Shown in pieces: positions 22,401 to 32,837 of a DNA stretch of 64,000 nucleotides (positions are counted from its first letter, which is position 1; each line of letters begins with the position of its first letter). Under the pieces are notes generated by a model. That model was given only the letters and a program-made list of their open reading frames with translations, had not been told where the DNA came from and searched no databases. Location of the stretch: contig OX637391.1 in assembly GCA_951799425.1 (NCBI GenBank), forward strand, positions 54,411,069-54,475,068, given 5' to 3'. A program made the translations under genes and the position numbers. Source of the stretch: Ilex aquifolium (lineage: Eukaryota; Streptophyta; Magnoliopsida; Aquifoliales; Aquifoliaceae).

Positions 22401-23713
22401 AAAACAAATAAGGTTTTTTTTTTTTCCTACATCCCAACAACGAACAATACATAATATCTAACAAAATATCTTGGCCGATTCTTTTTTTTTTTTGGGGAAA
22501 TTCAGGGTTTGGTCAATCATCATAGTAAAGGACTTTATTCCTTTTGGTTAGATGATGTGAAAGCGAGGTTGGTGGCATGAGACGACATATATAGGTCAGT
22601 TGATGCACACGTGCGTTGTACGTGAATAATTTTGAAAAAAATAATAATATATGTTGTAGTCATGTGTCACTTTTTCTAGACACATACATCATCATATCTC
22701 ATCTTATTGTTAGTACACTTGAAAATCATCTCGAAATTTGGTAGCCATCTATATTGGAGATCCCCAAAATTCTTTTGTCTTAGATTGTAGCTTGTATGGA
22801 TCTGTCTGGGCTGATTTTCTTTCCTTTTTTTTTTGGTGATTCAACAACAATGTCGGCTCAACTGTTATAGAATCGAGATGAGCCAAGCAAAGACAGAACT
22901 CAAAAATTTATTCAAAATCCAGCATGCTACAATTTTCAAAATTCATAAAAGCATTACCTCCATCAATTTGGCAAATTCACTTGTTTGTCATGACTCTCAC
23001 GACAAAGTCAGTGTGAAATTTACTGGAATCACACATCTAATAGATATTTGTGCACAAAATCCAAAATGACATCACAACACTTCATAAAGATTATATTAGA
23101 GTCCTTTGCCCTCATAGATTTCACGCATTCTACCCTAAAGATAAGTTTGCAGTTGTGCAGCCGAGATGATGACATGATCAATCTATTAAATTACAACTGA
23201 GGGTCATGCAAATACATAGGCCTCTTCCCCTTCTCTTTTGGATGAATAGGGTAGTTTAGAAGGCGCTTTTCGATCTACGGCCCCTCGGAGCGAAGGGTTA
23301 GGCAGGTAATATGGGCCCTCTGACTTCTAACTATGTGTTGTGCGACTCCCGCGAAGCGAATGAAGGGAAGCTTGAAGAGCTCACCCATTAATTATGCTCA
23401 AAAAGGCCTCCACAAAGCAATACATAAAAAGAATACCCATAAAATAATGCCACACAAATTCACATCACATGAAGATAAATATAATTTGGTGAATAGCAAG
23501 TCAAATAAGCCATTAAAATGGTATTAGCAACCAACAATGAGAAGCTCAGGCATAAATTAAGAACTCTAAAGAAGAGGCCAAAAGTATTTTTTATAAATCA
23601 AAAAGATCTTGACATATGTTTAATTTTTGTAACAATCACTAAAGCCACTTTCCCACAACTAAAGCAATCACTGAAGCCTATATTTCAGAATTAGTTTAGA
23701 TTGCATTCCAAGC

Positions 23714-23718
23714 AAAAA

Positions 23719-23808
<90 letters not shown>
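23714..23808. repeat. Compound microsatellite (A)n(TA)n(GA)n
   Basis: A poly-A run passes into about 23 TA repeats and then about 19 GA repeats without interruption. Confidence 0.97.
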
Positions 23809-23811
<3 letters not shown>

Positions 23812-24029
23812 AGCCAGTCTTGTCTTAGAAATGAAGTTCACTAAGAAAGAGGGATTGCGGGCTTCTCTCTTTCAAATCATCCTGACTAACTCCTTTTATA
23901 TGGGCAACCCCTCTGGATCCCAACTTCATATTCATTGATAGGACCTCATGCCACATCTTCAAGTTATCCAAAATCACATGTATACTATGGTATATGAGGT
24001 CAATGCCATACATAGAATCCATGGCACAA

Positions 24030-24227
24030 ACCCACGGGGGCTTAGCAGAGTTGGTAAGGCGCTCTGTTAGCTTAACCAAAGGTCTCGATTTCGAGACTTT
24101 GGGAACGCAGCAGCCTTAAAACCTGTGAGGGAGAGCTTTGCCACCCGAAAGGGTCCTACCCGGCTCGAATCCGGATTAGTCGGGGCCCAATGTGGTCTCC
24201 GGATACCGGATGGTCAGACCAAAAAAA
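24030..24227 (+). mobile_element. tRNA-derived SINE with a 16-bp target duplication
   Basis: The 198-bp unit begins near CGGGGGCTTAGCAGAGTTGG, which fits a Pol III A box. It has a B-box-like GGTCTCGATTTCGAGAC about 45 bp on and ends in an A-run. Perfect 16-bp copies of AGAATCCATGGCACAA flank it (24,014-24,029 and 24,228-24,243). SINEs are transcribed from the internal promoter and moved by LINE enzymes. Confidence 0.85.
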
Positions 24228-24243
24228 AGAATCCATGGCACAA

Positions 24244-27200
24244 GAGCTATCTGCAAAATAGTTCTAACCATATTATTAAAGCTATGAATGAAGTTTCATC
24301 TACTATTCCTTCATTCTCATGTTTTCAGTTTCCTCTCATGAACCAATTTTAACCTAGGAAATTTTTTATATGCATTTTTCTAAGTCATTCATGATAACTC
24401 ATAATATCCTTAGCTTGAATTTGTTGTTATGTATCTAAGATTGACAGCCTAAAAACTTATAATTGGGATGAGAATTGTTTTAGTCATCTCAGTTCTCATT
24501 TGGGTCCAAGTTATGTGGTTGAAATTTCATTTAAATAAATATTATAACAACAATTTTTAACATAGTCAATGCACAATGGAATGTAAGATCAGTGTAACCA
24601 TGAGAGATCGTCCTGCACATTGACCAAATAATTAAATCGACAACAGGACACATCAAAAAACATTCAAAACACAAAATAGAAAAAAAAAAAATACATGGGT
24701 TTGTATTCAGATTACAGAAATAAATTTTTACGAGCTTCTTCTTTTTTAAACCATCTCTATGTTTGAACTCTTGACAATGAAACACAATTGTCCAGCAAGT
24801 TAAATGCATGAACATGAACATCTTAACTTGAACTTATGAACTGTGACCCTTTTTGGTCTTACCATTGACACAAAGGGACTAAGCAATAAGGACTTTCACG
24901 GTCTCAGCCTCATGCCATTGTCTTTTGAATTTTAAGTGTTAATTGACTCATTGATTTGAAATGGGATTTTACAACCAACCTGTTATTGAACTATTGATGT
25001 GGATTGAATTAGTACCAATATGTTATTGACCTGTCCAAGACGTCCTTATATATATATATACCAAGAGCCTATCAAACTGAATGCTTTTACAGCAATCTAA
25101 GTGTTTGGCATGGAATAACTGTAGAACAGAACCTGTAGGCAATATATTAGAATTTAGAAGAAGAGGATTACCATTTAGTGAAATGCCTTGTAGTCGAACT
25201 CGGATGAAAATACCTCTTCCCCACCAAAATAGAACAGTGTCTAAGGTCTTGAGATCCTTTTCGCAAAACATTGGACCTGGTGATTATGTCTCACCTTTAT
25301 TTATCTAATTTTGAGTTCAACTCATCAAACTTGGAATTTATCTCAGATGACTCATTGTTAGCAACCCAAATCCATTACTGTTGTTTAGAAAAGAATCAAA
25401 TATGTAAGCAAGAAATCCTAACTTCAAGCTTAATACCAAAAAATTAAAGGAGAATCAATTGTTTGCATTTAAATGAAAATGAATAAGCTCTGCCCAGTCC
25501 TACAACAATTTCAACACGATTTGGTGGCAAATGTGAGACATAACAAATAAATTACACCACAATAGGAACACACTCCAATGGTGTCCCAATCCTGCCCATC
25601 TTGGTGATACTCACAACGACCCAAATATCGAGTTGTCGTCAAATCCACATAATCAACACTCATGGAACAGAGCAAAGATTTGATCATGAGTTTCGCAACT
25701 GCAAATTCAAAAAAACTAAGGTTGGCAAGGATTAAAGAACCAAATTAGTGTGACATGTACAATATTACACATGCAGACAGATATGCAATATGGCTTAATG
25801 GCCCACATTAAGAACTTCCACGTCCAAAATTGGGGCAATCCAACAATCATGTTGTGGGTGGAGAGAGAGAGGTGTTGCTTCTCATATGGTAAAACAATCT
25901 TTTTTGAAGAATGAAATTAGGTAGTGTGTTTGAATGATTCAAACCATGTTGCTTTTCCCACAGGATAATCTATACCACCTGTTCCCTACATGATTAATCA
26001 AAATATATGCGCACCATTCACTTTAAACAAGGAAAATAACACTTCAAACAGAATGTGCACGTTTATATGCATAACCAAACAATGTGCTTGTCATGCATAG
26101 AAGAATTATTACATATCCACACAATGACACCAACAAGAAAAACCTTTCTAAGAACCTCCAGTAAGTTTGAAAAAGAGATGCATTAGGAAATAACACCTAT
26201 ATCTTACAGATCATACACTATAGGTAGCTTCTTTTATATCTTGCAAGGGTTAGAAAACTTCAACTCAATAGTAGGTGTGGATGTTGCACATGTAAGTGTG
26301 TCAATTGCGATATAGCAGAATTCTTACAATTCTCTAGAAGAATTTATGCTTGTCCTATAAATTGACTATCACTAAATTCATGAATATACTATCATGTAAT
26401 TTCAGGAACTAAAACTTCTTGAATCACTAAACTGTTGGCTGAACAGATCGACCTGGTTCTTCTGCTTCTATTATTGTTGTCCAATATAAACCTATATGAG
26501 AATTTCATCGCAGTCAATAAACATACAAGAAAAGGACAGTGTTCTAGCGCAGAAACCACATACCATAAAACACTATGTGCAAAATATCTAGCTGAAGCAG
26601 TGAGAGAAACAGTACCTCTTCAAACTTTCACAATGCACATTGGGAGAGTGACAAGCTTAACTTAAAGGAGCAGGAAATCATACTCTGAAACAAATGAAAA
26701 CTTGTTACATAATCTCAATTTCAACCGAATCTATGAAGAAATGAATCGGAGATCCTTTGGAGTGATTGGCTGAAATTTCGAGCTCCACATTCGCTTTTTC
26801 AAATATCAGAGGAAAATCAGACTCCAATCACTTGTCTCTTCAAGCAATTGTTTGAAAGAAGATACATAGAGGTTTCCAATTTAAAATTTGAGCTCAGTTC
26901 CAAGCCTTCTCAATAGTAGGTAAATTTCATGGCTCTCTTTAATTTTAACTTTTACCAAATAAAATTTCCAACATTTGAAGGGAAATTTTGGCACTTTGGA
27001 TTGGTTTTGCCTATGACCGAAGCAAATGTCAAGCCAAAGCTTGAAAAATGGTGTTGGACGCCCAAAGATTATCCAAAAATATCCTTGTCAACATTTTGGA
27101 AAATGTATACATGCAACCCTGTAAACTAATAGATTTAAACTAATTTTTCTAACAGTTATTATACATCTTTGTGAAATTTGAGCATTTCATGAACAATTAA

Positions 27201-27605
27201 GAAGCAAAGAGATCTGGAGCGCATCTATGTGCATTAAAAAGGACTTGAGTGGAGAAATAGGTGAGAACTTGCTTATTAATTCTAAATAAAATAGCCAAAG
27301 AAAAGCACTCTTGAATGAAAAAAATATATATAATTGATAGATTAGGCTCTTTACATCATTGGATTCTGGTCTGTTCATAAATATCTCGAGGGCATCAATT
27401 GGAAAACACACCAAGTAGGAGTCAACCTAAAAGATATCTCAAAGATGGGTTACGAATAAGAAGCATGAACTCCACGCCATAGTTGAACTCCTGGCACCAA
27501 AAGTAACCCAATTTCGTTCAATATTATTTTAGGAAAAATTCTAGGGATATCGCTACCAAAAGGAAGTTTAATTATTAGAAAATCCATGGAATTATATGTT
27601 ATACC
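24244..27605. other. Intergenic DNA, possible unrecognised exons on the - strand
   Basis: No family was recognised. On the - strand near 25,560-25,675 a frame reads RYLGRCEYHQDGQDW and VCSYCGV, which looks protein-like (Cys- and Asp-rich, no low complexity), but no splice context or family supports it. Around 27,130-27,450 further short frames exist. I do not call a gene. Confidence 0.3.
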
Positions 27606-27707
27606 TAAATTCGAGTGATCTAAGGAGGGGCGACCGGGAGCATCAGCGGTGGATGAGAGTTCCCTTGAGTACACATCACAGGCTCGTACTGAAGGTGAAT
27701 TGTCCAT
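27606..27707 (-). CDS. Possible first exon of an unrecognised gene
   Basis: An ATG at 27,705-27,707 opens a 34-codon frame (MDNSPSVRACDVYSREL ...) rich in Ser and Asp, ending at a good donor (TTTAG followed by GTATAAC). A possible acceptor (TTTTGGTGCCAG) lies about 110 bases downstream, giving GVQLWRGVHASYS and a stop. The product would be only about 48 residues. It could be a small protein, a gene start or chance; there is no family match. Confidence 0.25.
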
Positions 27708-28369
27708 CGAATCTCTTTATCTTAAACAAGGATTACAAGGGAGTTTTGGGTTTATGGTTTTAACAAGGTGTCGGTTGGCTCATCTGAAGTGGCGTTGGGT
27801 ACTTCAAGAGGTGTAGTAATTTGCAATAGAGTAAAGCTGAAAAAAAAAGTTGGAGGGGCATCTTTTTTGTTGCAAAACAGGCAGAAAAATTATTATTCAT
27901 TATTTAGGGTATCTCAATTTAATTGCAAGGATATAAAATGACATTATTGTATTTTTTAAGGATGTAAATGAAAAATAAAAGTTTTTCAAAGTTCCTGTCT
28001 TTTAAGAGTAGTATAGATATATATATCAGTTTGTTTCACTTATACTTTGCATTCATACTCCTTCATCTTCATCTTCTAGCACGAATACCTATGCTTTTGC
28101 TCTCTCTCGCTCTCTGTAAACTCTTATTTTACTTCTCATTATTATTGTTAATCTTTACATATTTGTTTTATCAAATAATTGTCAATGATGATTGCATAAA
28201 TTAAGAAAGGGTGTTTAGGTAAAAAAGATTTTAATTCATTTTGAATTTTGTACCTAAACACAAAAAGTTTTATAAAAATTGTACTTAATAGAGTAAACAA
28301 CTTATTCATACACTTTTGCTCAAATAAGTCTAAAAAATTGTACTCACACCAAAAAAACTCTTTTTCCAA
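27708..28369. other. Intergenic DNA upstream of the truncated CNL
   Basis: AT-rich, no gene seen. From about 28,370 (CCAAAGTAGGTGAATTATGG) it matches 36,788 onward, the upstream flank of the intact CNL. Confidence 0.5.
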
Positions 28370-28578
28370 AGTAGGTGAATTATGGAAGGATTTATTTTTC
28401 ATTTTGCACATTAATTCCTTCCTTTTATGCATATTATTCCATAAAGAGGTACGTTTTGCAGACTCCTTCCTTTAATTTCTTCTAATATCTTTTGTTATAT
28501 AATCCCTCTGGTTTTCATTATATCTCTTTGGGTCTGTTTCTTCAAGGGAGAAAAAAAAGAAGCAAAAAGCATAAAAGA

Positions 28579-28697
28579 ATGGATGTAGCTCTGGGTTTTC
28601 TGGGTTCTATTGTCACAACAATTGGAGAGTACACGGTCGTACCAATTGGGCGTCAATTTGGGTATATAATTTATTACCATCGCAACATCAACGATCT
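28579..28697 (+). pseudogene. Truncated CNL copy: leader plus first 39 codons
   Basis: It reads MDVALGFLGSIVTTIGEYT and continues to NINDL, identical in protein to the start of the intact CNL at 37,528. The upstream leader (28,440-28,578) is also nearly identical. At 28,698 the coding sequence is cut by the LTR of a retrotransposon, and the rest of the gene does not reappear beyond the element. It could at most give a short N-terminal peptide that runs into LTR sequence. Confidence 0.93.
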
Positions 28698-29291
28698 TGA
28701 TGATGCACAAAACAAGTTGTGCATAATCAACAGTCGAGTGTACGGTTCAGAATAATTAATGAAACAATCAATAAAACAATCAATAGCAAAAGACAAATAT
28801 TTGGTCAACACATAGATGTATAGTGGTTCGGTCATGGGGCCTACTCCACTTCTGAAGGCGACAACAGTGGCCGGAGACTTTTATTAATAAAGTAAGGCGA
28901 GAGAGAGAGAGCACCAAGGTGAGCTCTGGAAGAGGTATGGTAGCTATGAGGGAGATAGTTGTGTAGAGGTGTGTAGGGAGATGTAGAGATGCCCCTCTCA
29001 ATGGCGAGAGTTTACAATTTATAGGTACAAAACCTTAGTTGAGGTGGTAGTTGTAGAGGGTAGATTCCTAGCTTTTCGGGAGGAAAAGTACAACTAGGAT
29101 ATGTACAATTAGAGATAGTCTTGATCTTCAAGAATGGCTATCTTGGTAATTATTTTCCACGTGCGCTAATATACCTGGACTTCTTGAACTTTGGGCTAGG
29201 CCGAACTCCATGAGCTAGCTTGACCTGCTTTATAGCTAAACTGGGCTTATCTCCTTAATCGGGCTTGACCTAATTAAATCTGGACTCCTCA
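28698..29291 (-). repeat. 3' LTR of the gag-only element (594 bp)
   Basis: TG..CA ends (TGATGATGC ... GGACTCCTCA). Near the start it has the inverted pair GATGCACAAAAC / GTTGTGCAT. It contains a short GA run (28,897-28,910) that is much longer in the other LTR. Confidence 0.88.
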
Positions 29292-29894
29292 TTTACCCCC
29301 CATGCCCCAAGCCCCGATTGTAACAAAAAAGGGGGTTGAGGGCATAAATGATTCTCTAGATAGATGAGGGTTCCTTGCTCCCCACGGTAATCTTCAGCTT
29401 TCCATTCCTACTGGGTGGATCCATGGGAGATTCTATGGATAACCCCATGAGCTCCTCGAAGGTGAAGCATGAAGGCACTGATGCCCAAGGTGATGCAGTT
29501 GTGGTGAACGAGACTAGAACAACTTTGGAAAGGGATGACCTCGTAGTGGTGGGCGACACCAGAGCAGCTCAGCTAGCTAGTTGACGTTGTTGGAGTGGAG
29601 GGCGACACCAAAGTGCCCCTGGCAGTAGGTGACACGTCGACCTAGGTGCGGGGCGATGCCAACGAGACTCTGGGTGGCGCCAGTGAGGCCCTAGACGATG
29701 TTTTTGGCAGCCATAGTAGTGCTACAGTGGCAGCAGGCGACATCCTCGCGTGGACCCAGCTGCTGGGCGACGCCATGGTTACCTAGCAAGGTAACTCCTT
29801 AGACGTTTATCCTGATCCTGCTTGATGGTGAGCAAGTAGGTAACTGACTTCTGATGCCGACATCCCCCAATGAAGTAGGAGACGAAAGACTTGC
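29292..29894. other. Interior of the gag-only element, no domain recognised
   Basis: A GC-richer stretch with repeated GGCGACACC-like motifs. The open frames on both strands are short and match no family I know. It starts with TTTACCCCCCATGCCCC, giving a purine-rich tract on the - strand next to the LTR. Confidence 0.5.
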
Positions 29895-30733
29895 TTAACT
29901 CCGCAAAAGAGTGGATGGAAGAAGGCTTGAGCTTGGTGAACCACTGTCGTGCAGATCCCTTAAGGGTCTAGTAGGGAAGGCTCTGCACATAATCTCGTCA
30001 AGCACATTGTGGAGTTGTATGAGAGACTTGCACGTATCAAGGTGATCGAGGGGATCCTTGGTACCATCAAAGATTTCGATGGTAAGCATCTTGAATTTTG
30101 AAAGTAGGAGGAAATTGACAACATCCGCCACAAACGGGGTGTTAGTACACCTTACTAGGTAACCCACCGTTTCTGGTGCCTGTGCTTTGATGGCGTTGAG
30201 GGCATTGTCAAGCTGATATTGCACCTCCTTAATTTTTTCGTCCCATTGGTTTGAGACACTCTCAGTTGGATCGTGGTAGTAGCTCTCGTGATCCACATAC
30301 TAGCTCTCCCCCTCATTTCCTGCCCTAGGTGGTCGGCAACGTGTGGGGGCGGAGCCAATACGTGAGGAAGAGGAGTATGTGAGGCGTTTGCGCGCTGTGG
30401 TGGGACTCCCTGGCGAGGGGCACTTTGGCATTAGTTGCCACGCAGGGGGGTGCCTTGGCCCCCAGAGTTGGGAGGTTGTGGTACATCTCCTACAAGAAGG
30501 AGTGGTGTTCCTCCAATGGGTGGAAAGGCGACGCCTCCTGAGGCGAGCATCAGCTGGAGAATTTGCTGATTTTCACTCACTAGCAACTGAATAGTCTCCA
30601 ACAGTTGTTGTCCGACCACAGGATTCGTAGTAGTGGATGGTCCCGCTAGTGGAGGCGGAGGCGGGGCCTCCTCCCGACGAGCTGGGTCGTTGTCTTCGGG
30701 TTGTTGATTTATTGACCTGATTGTGATCGCCAT
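29895..30733 (-). pseudogene. gag remnant of the gag-only element
   Basis: The start MAITIRSINQQPEDND (from 30,733) lies close to the primer-binding site. Further on, PFVADVVNFLLLSKFKM and IEIFDGTKDPLDHLDTCKSL match the capsid start of plant Ty3/gypsy gag, then IMCRAFPTRPL. At least one frame change occurs between 30,155 and 30,430, and the protein stops soon after the capsid start, so it is non-functional. Confidence 0.85.
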
Positions 30734-30796
30734 AGATTTGAAAGAAAGTAGAAAGGTAGTAGAAAACTCAGTCGTTTCCCACAGACGACGCCAAAC

Positions 30797-30983
30797 TGAT
30801 GATGCACAAAACAGACTTATGCACAATCAACAGTCGAGTGTACGGTTCAGAATAATTAATGAAACAATCAATAGCAAAAGGCAAATATTTGGTCAACACA
30901 CAGATGAATAGTAGTTCGGTTAGGGGGATCTACTCCACTTCCGAATGCGGCAATGGTGGCCGAAGACTTTTATTAATAAAATA

Positions 30984-31024
<41 letters not shown>

Positions 31025-31357
31025 AAGGTGAGCTCTGAGAGAGGTATGGTAGCTAAGAGGGAGATAGCTGTGTTGAGATGTGTAGGGAGATGTAGAGATG
31101 CCCCTCTCAATAGAGAGAGTTTACATTTTATAGGCACAGAACTTTAGTTGAGGTGGTGGTTGTAGAGGGTAGGTTACTAGCTTTTCGGGAGGATAAGTAC
31201 AACTAGGATAGATACAATTAGAGATAGTCTTGATCTTCAAGAATGGTTATCCTGGTAATTATTTCCCTCGTGCGCTGATATACCTAGATTTCTTGAACTT
31301 TGGGTTGGGCCGAACTCCATGAGCTAGGCTTAACCTGCTTTGTAGCTAAACTGGGCT
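30797..31357 (-). repeat. 5' LTR of the gag-only element, truncated at its right end
   Basis: Matches 28,698-29,247 and ends at CTAAACTGGGCT, where the other LTR goes on for about 44 bp to its CA end. A GA microsatellite (about 30,985-31,022) is roughly 19 repeats long here, against about 7 in the other LTR. Sequence after 31,357 is homologous to 1,058 onward, not to the CNL. Confidence 0.88.
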
Positions 31358-32011
31358 AGCAAATTTTGATTATTTTTACTGCATGATTTTGAATTTGATG
31401 ATCAAAATATTGATGCTCATTTTTAATTGCAAAGTTCAATTATTAACTCAATTAGTTGGACATTTCAAACCTGAAGCCAGAAATATTTTTTCTTTTCATT
31501 GTGAATTTTTTCTTAATGCACGAATTGTCAACTTTTTGTTTTTGTGTTACAATGCCTCCAAGGATGAGTGTGACCTTTTTTTTTTCATTCTAGACTTGAT
31601 TTGTAAACAATTTCGGTTGAATTTTTGTCATGTGTATAGTATTCCACCTTAGTTTTGAGTTTGAATTTTACAAGAAGTAGATGTTTTGTTTTGAAAAATG
31701 TTTATTTAGGGCTTTTAATTTCCCAGAACTATAATAAGGTAGATGGCGATTGAGTGGGTTTTTCATTATGTAGTTTATTATGATGGTTATATATTTTGTT
31801 TGAATTATGATGATTGTGAACTGTGAATTTTGATTCTTTGGTTAGACTTGCGTGTATAGACATGTGAGTGTGACCTTTGATATTATGATATATAAATGTT
31901 ATTTTGGTTTACATTATGTAGTGACTAAATTATGGTGTTGTCTTCGACTTAGGTTGGATAAATTTTTCTTGAGATTGGTTATGCAATAATTTGTTTTGGG
32001 TAACAAAACAT
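31358..32011. repeat. Segmental duplicate, copy B (partner 1,058-1,745)
   Basis: Follows the cut LTR directly and matches the left end of the window; it continues at 32,638-32,660 after the hAT insertion. Confidence 0.85.
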
Positions 32012-32629
32012 TAGGGGTGCAACTTGGGTTGGGCAACCCGGTTTCAACCCGAAAAAATTATGGTTTTGGTTAGGATTTTTAATACTTAGGTTGGGCTTGG
32101 GTCAAAAAACCCCAACCCGAATTTAATTTGGGTCGGGCTCGGGTTGAGGCATCCCGAACCCGAGTCCAACCCGAACCCGACAAATTAAAATTTATATATA
32201 TATATATATATAGAAAGCATTAGCACTTTTTTTCATTTTAATTCCATCGTCCTCTGTTTCTTGTTGCTTGCTACTCTGTTATGCATGATTAGTGGTGATA
32301 GTGTAATGTTTTAAGTTTAATGTTTTTATGAGTCTAATTTCTATGTTTTCTGGGATTGTGCTTTGAGATCACTAGTTTTTTGGTGTGAAAGCAGATGATC
32401 AATAATCGTGCATTGTTATGAATGAAATATATTGATTGTTTTATGAATTTGTAATTATTCTCCCCTATTGCAGTGAACCCGAATTCAACCCGAGCCCGCC
32501 CGAATTAAACTCGGGCAGTGCTCGAGTTGAGGAACTCGAGGTAGGGTTAGAGTTAAGGTTAGGGTTGAAGATTATATACCTAGAGTTGGGCTAGAGTTGA
32601 CTGTCTAACCCGCCCGAGTTGCACCCCTA
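32012..32629. mobile_element. hAT-type MITE (TAGGGGTG ends), 8-bp target duplication
   Basis: The ends TAGGGGTGCAACTTGGGTTG and (reverse complement of the right end) TAGGGGTGCAACTCGGGCGG form inverted repeats. A perfect CAAAACAT duplication flanks it (32,004-32,011 and 32,630-32,637). The paralogous locus at ~1,700 is the empty site. The interior is AT-rich with subterminal AACCCGA motifs and no transposase. Confidence 0.95.
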
Positions 32630-32660
32630 CAAAACATACAATGAGATATATAAGCATTCC

Positions 32661-32837
32661 TATGTCAGACATGTTTAATATTTCAATCTCATCTTCTTTT
32701 AAGGCAAAAATCTGCCTTTCATTAATCTCTATGCTGCTGCCCTGGCTACCGAAACCTTCAATATTATTATTTTAATTAAACCCACTTTGGGCCACTTTAT
32801 TAATTTTAAAATAAATTACACGAATCAAAGTGGGTAC
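32661..32837. other. CNL-leader scrap and lead-in to array 2
   Basis: Contains AATATTTCAATCTCATCTTC, also found in the CNL leader copies (20,410 and 37,348). It then shares the passage AAATCTGCCTTTCATTAATC with the lead-in to array 1 (about 16,300). Confidence 0.6.

Larger units (their letters stand above)
21791..24013. other. Intergenic DNA with simple repeats, no gene
   Basis: Nothing coding is convincing. A minisatellite lies at 22,277-22,400 and a microsatellite at 23,714-23,808. A short GC-richer patch around 23,260-23,390 differs from its neighbours and could be organelle-derived, but this is a guess. Confidence 0.5.
28698..31357 (-). mobile_element. Ty3/gypsy LTR element with gag only, inserted in the truncated CNL
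   Basis: The left LTR (28,698-29,291) starts TGATGATGCACAAAAC; the right LTR (30,797-31,357) starts the same way but lacks about the last 44 bp. A primer-binding-like site sits just left of the right LTR, so the element reads on the - strand. The 1.5-kb interior has only a gag remnant; protease, RT and integrase are absent, so it depended on a partner. Because the right LTR is cut and CNL sequence does not resume, a rearrangement took place after insertion. Confidence 0.9.

Noticed and set aside
28492-28755. An 87-residue CNL-like protein as an independent small gene
   Set aside because: It is the first part of a CNL copy fused by chance to LTR sequence at 28,698; treated as a pseudogene.
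32520-32575. Telomere-like GGGTTAG words near the right end of a hAT MITE
   Set aside because: They are degenerate versions of the element's own GGGTTGGG/AACCCGA subterminal repeats, not a run of the plant telomere heptamer.
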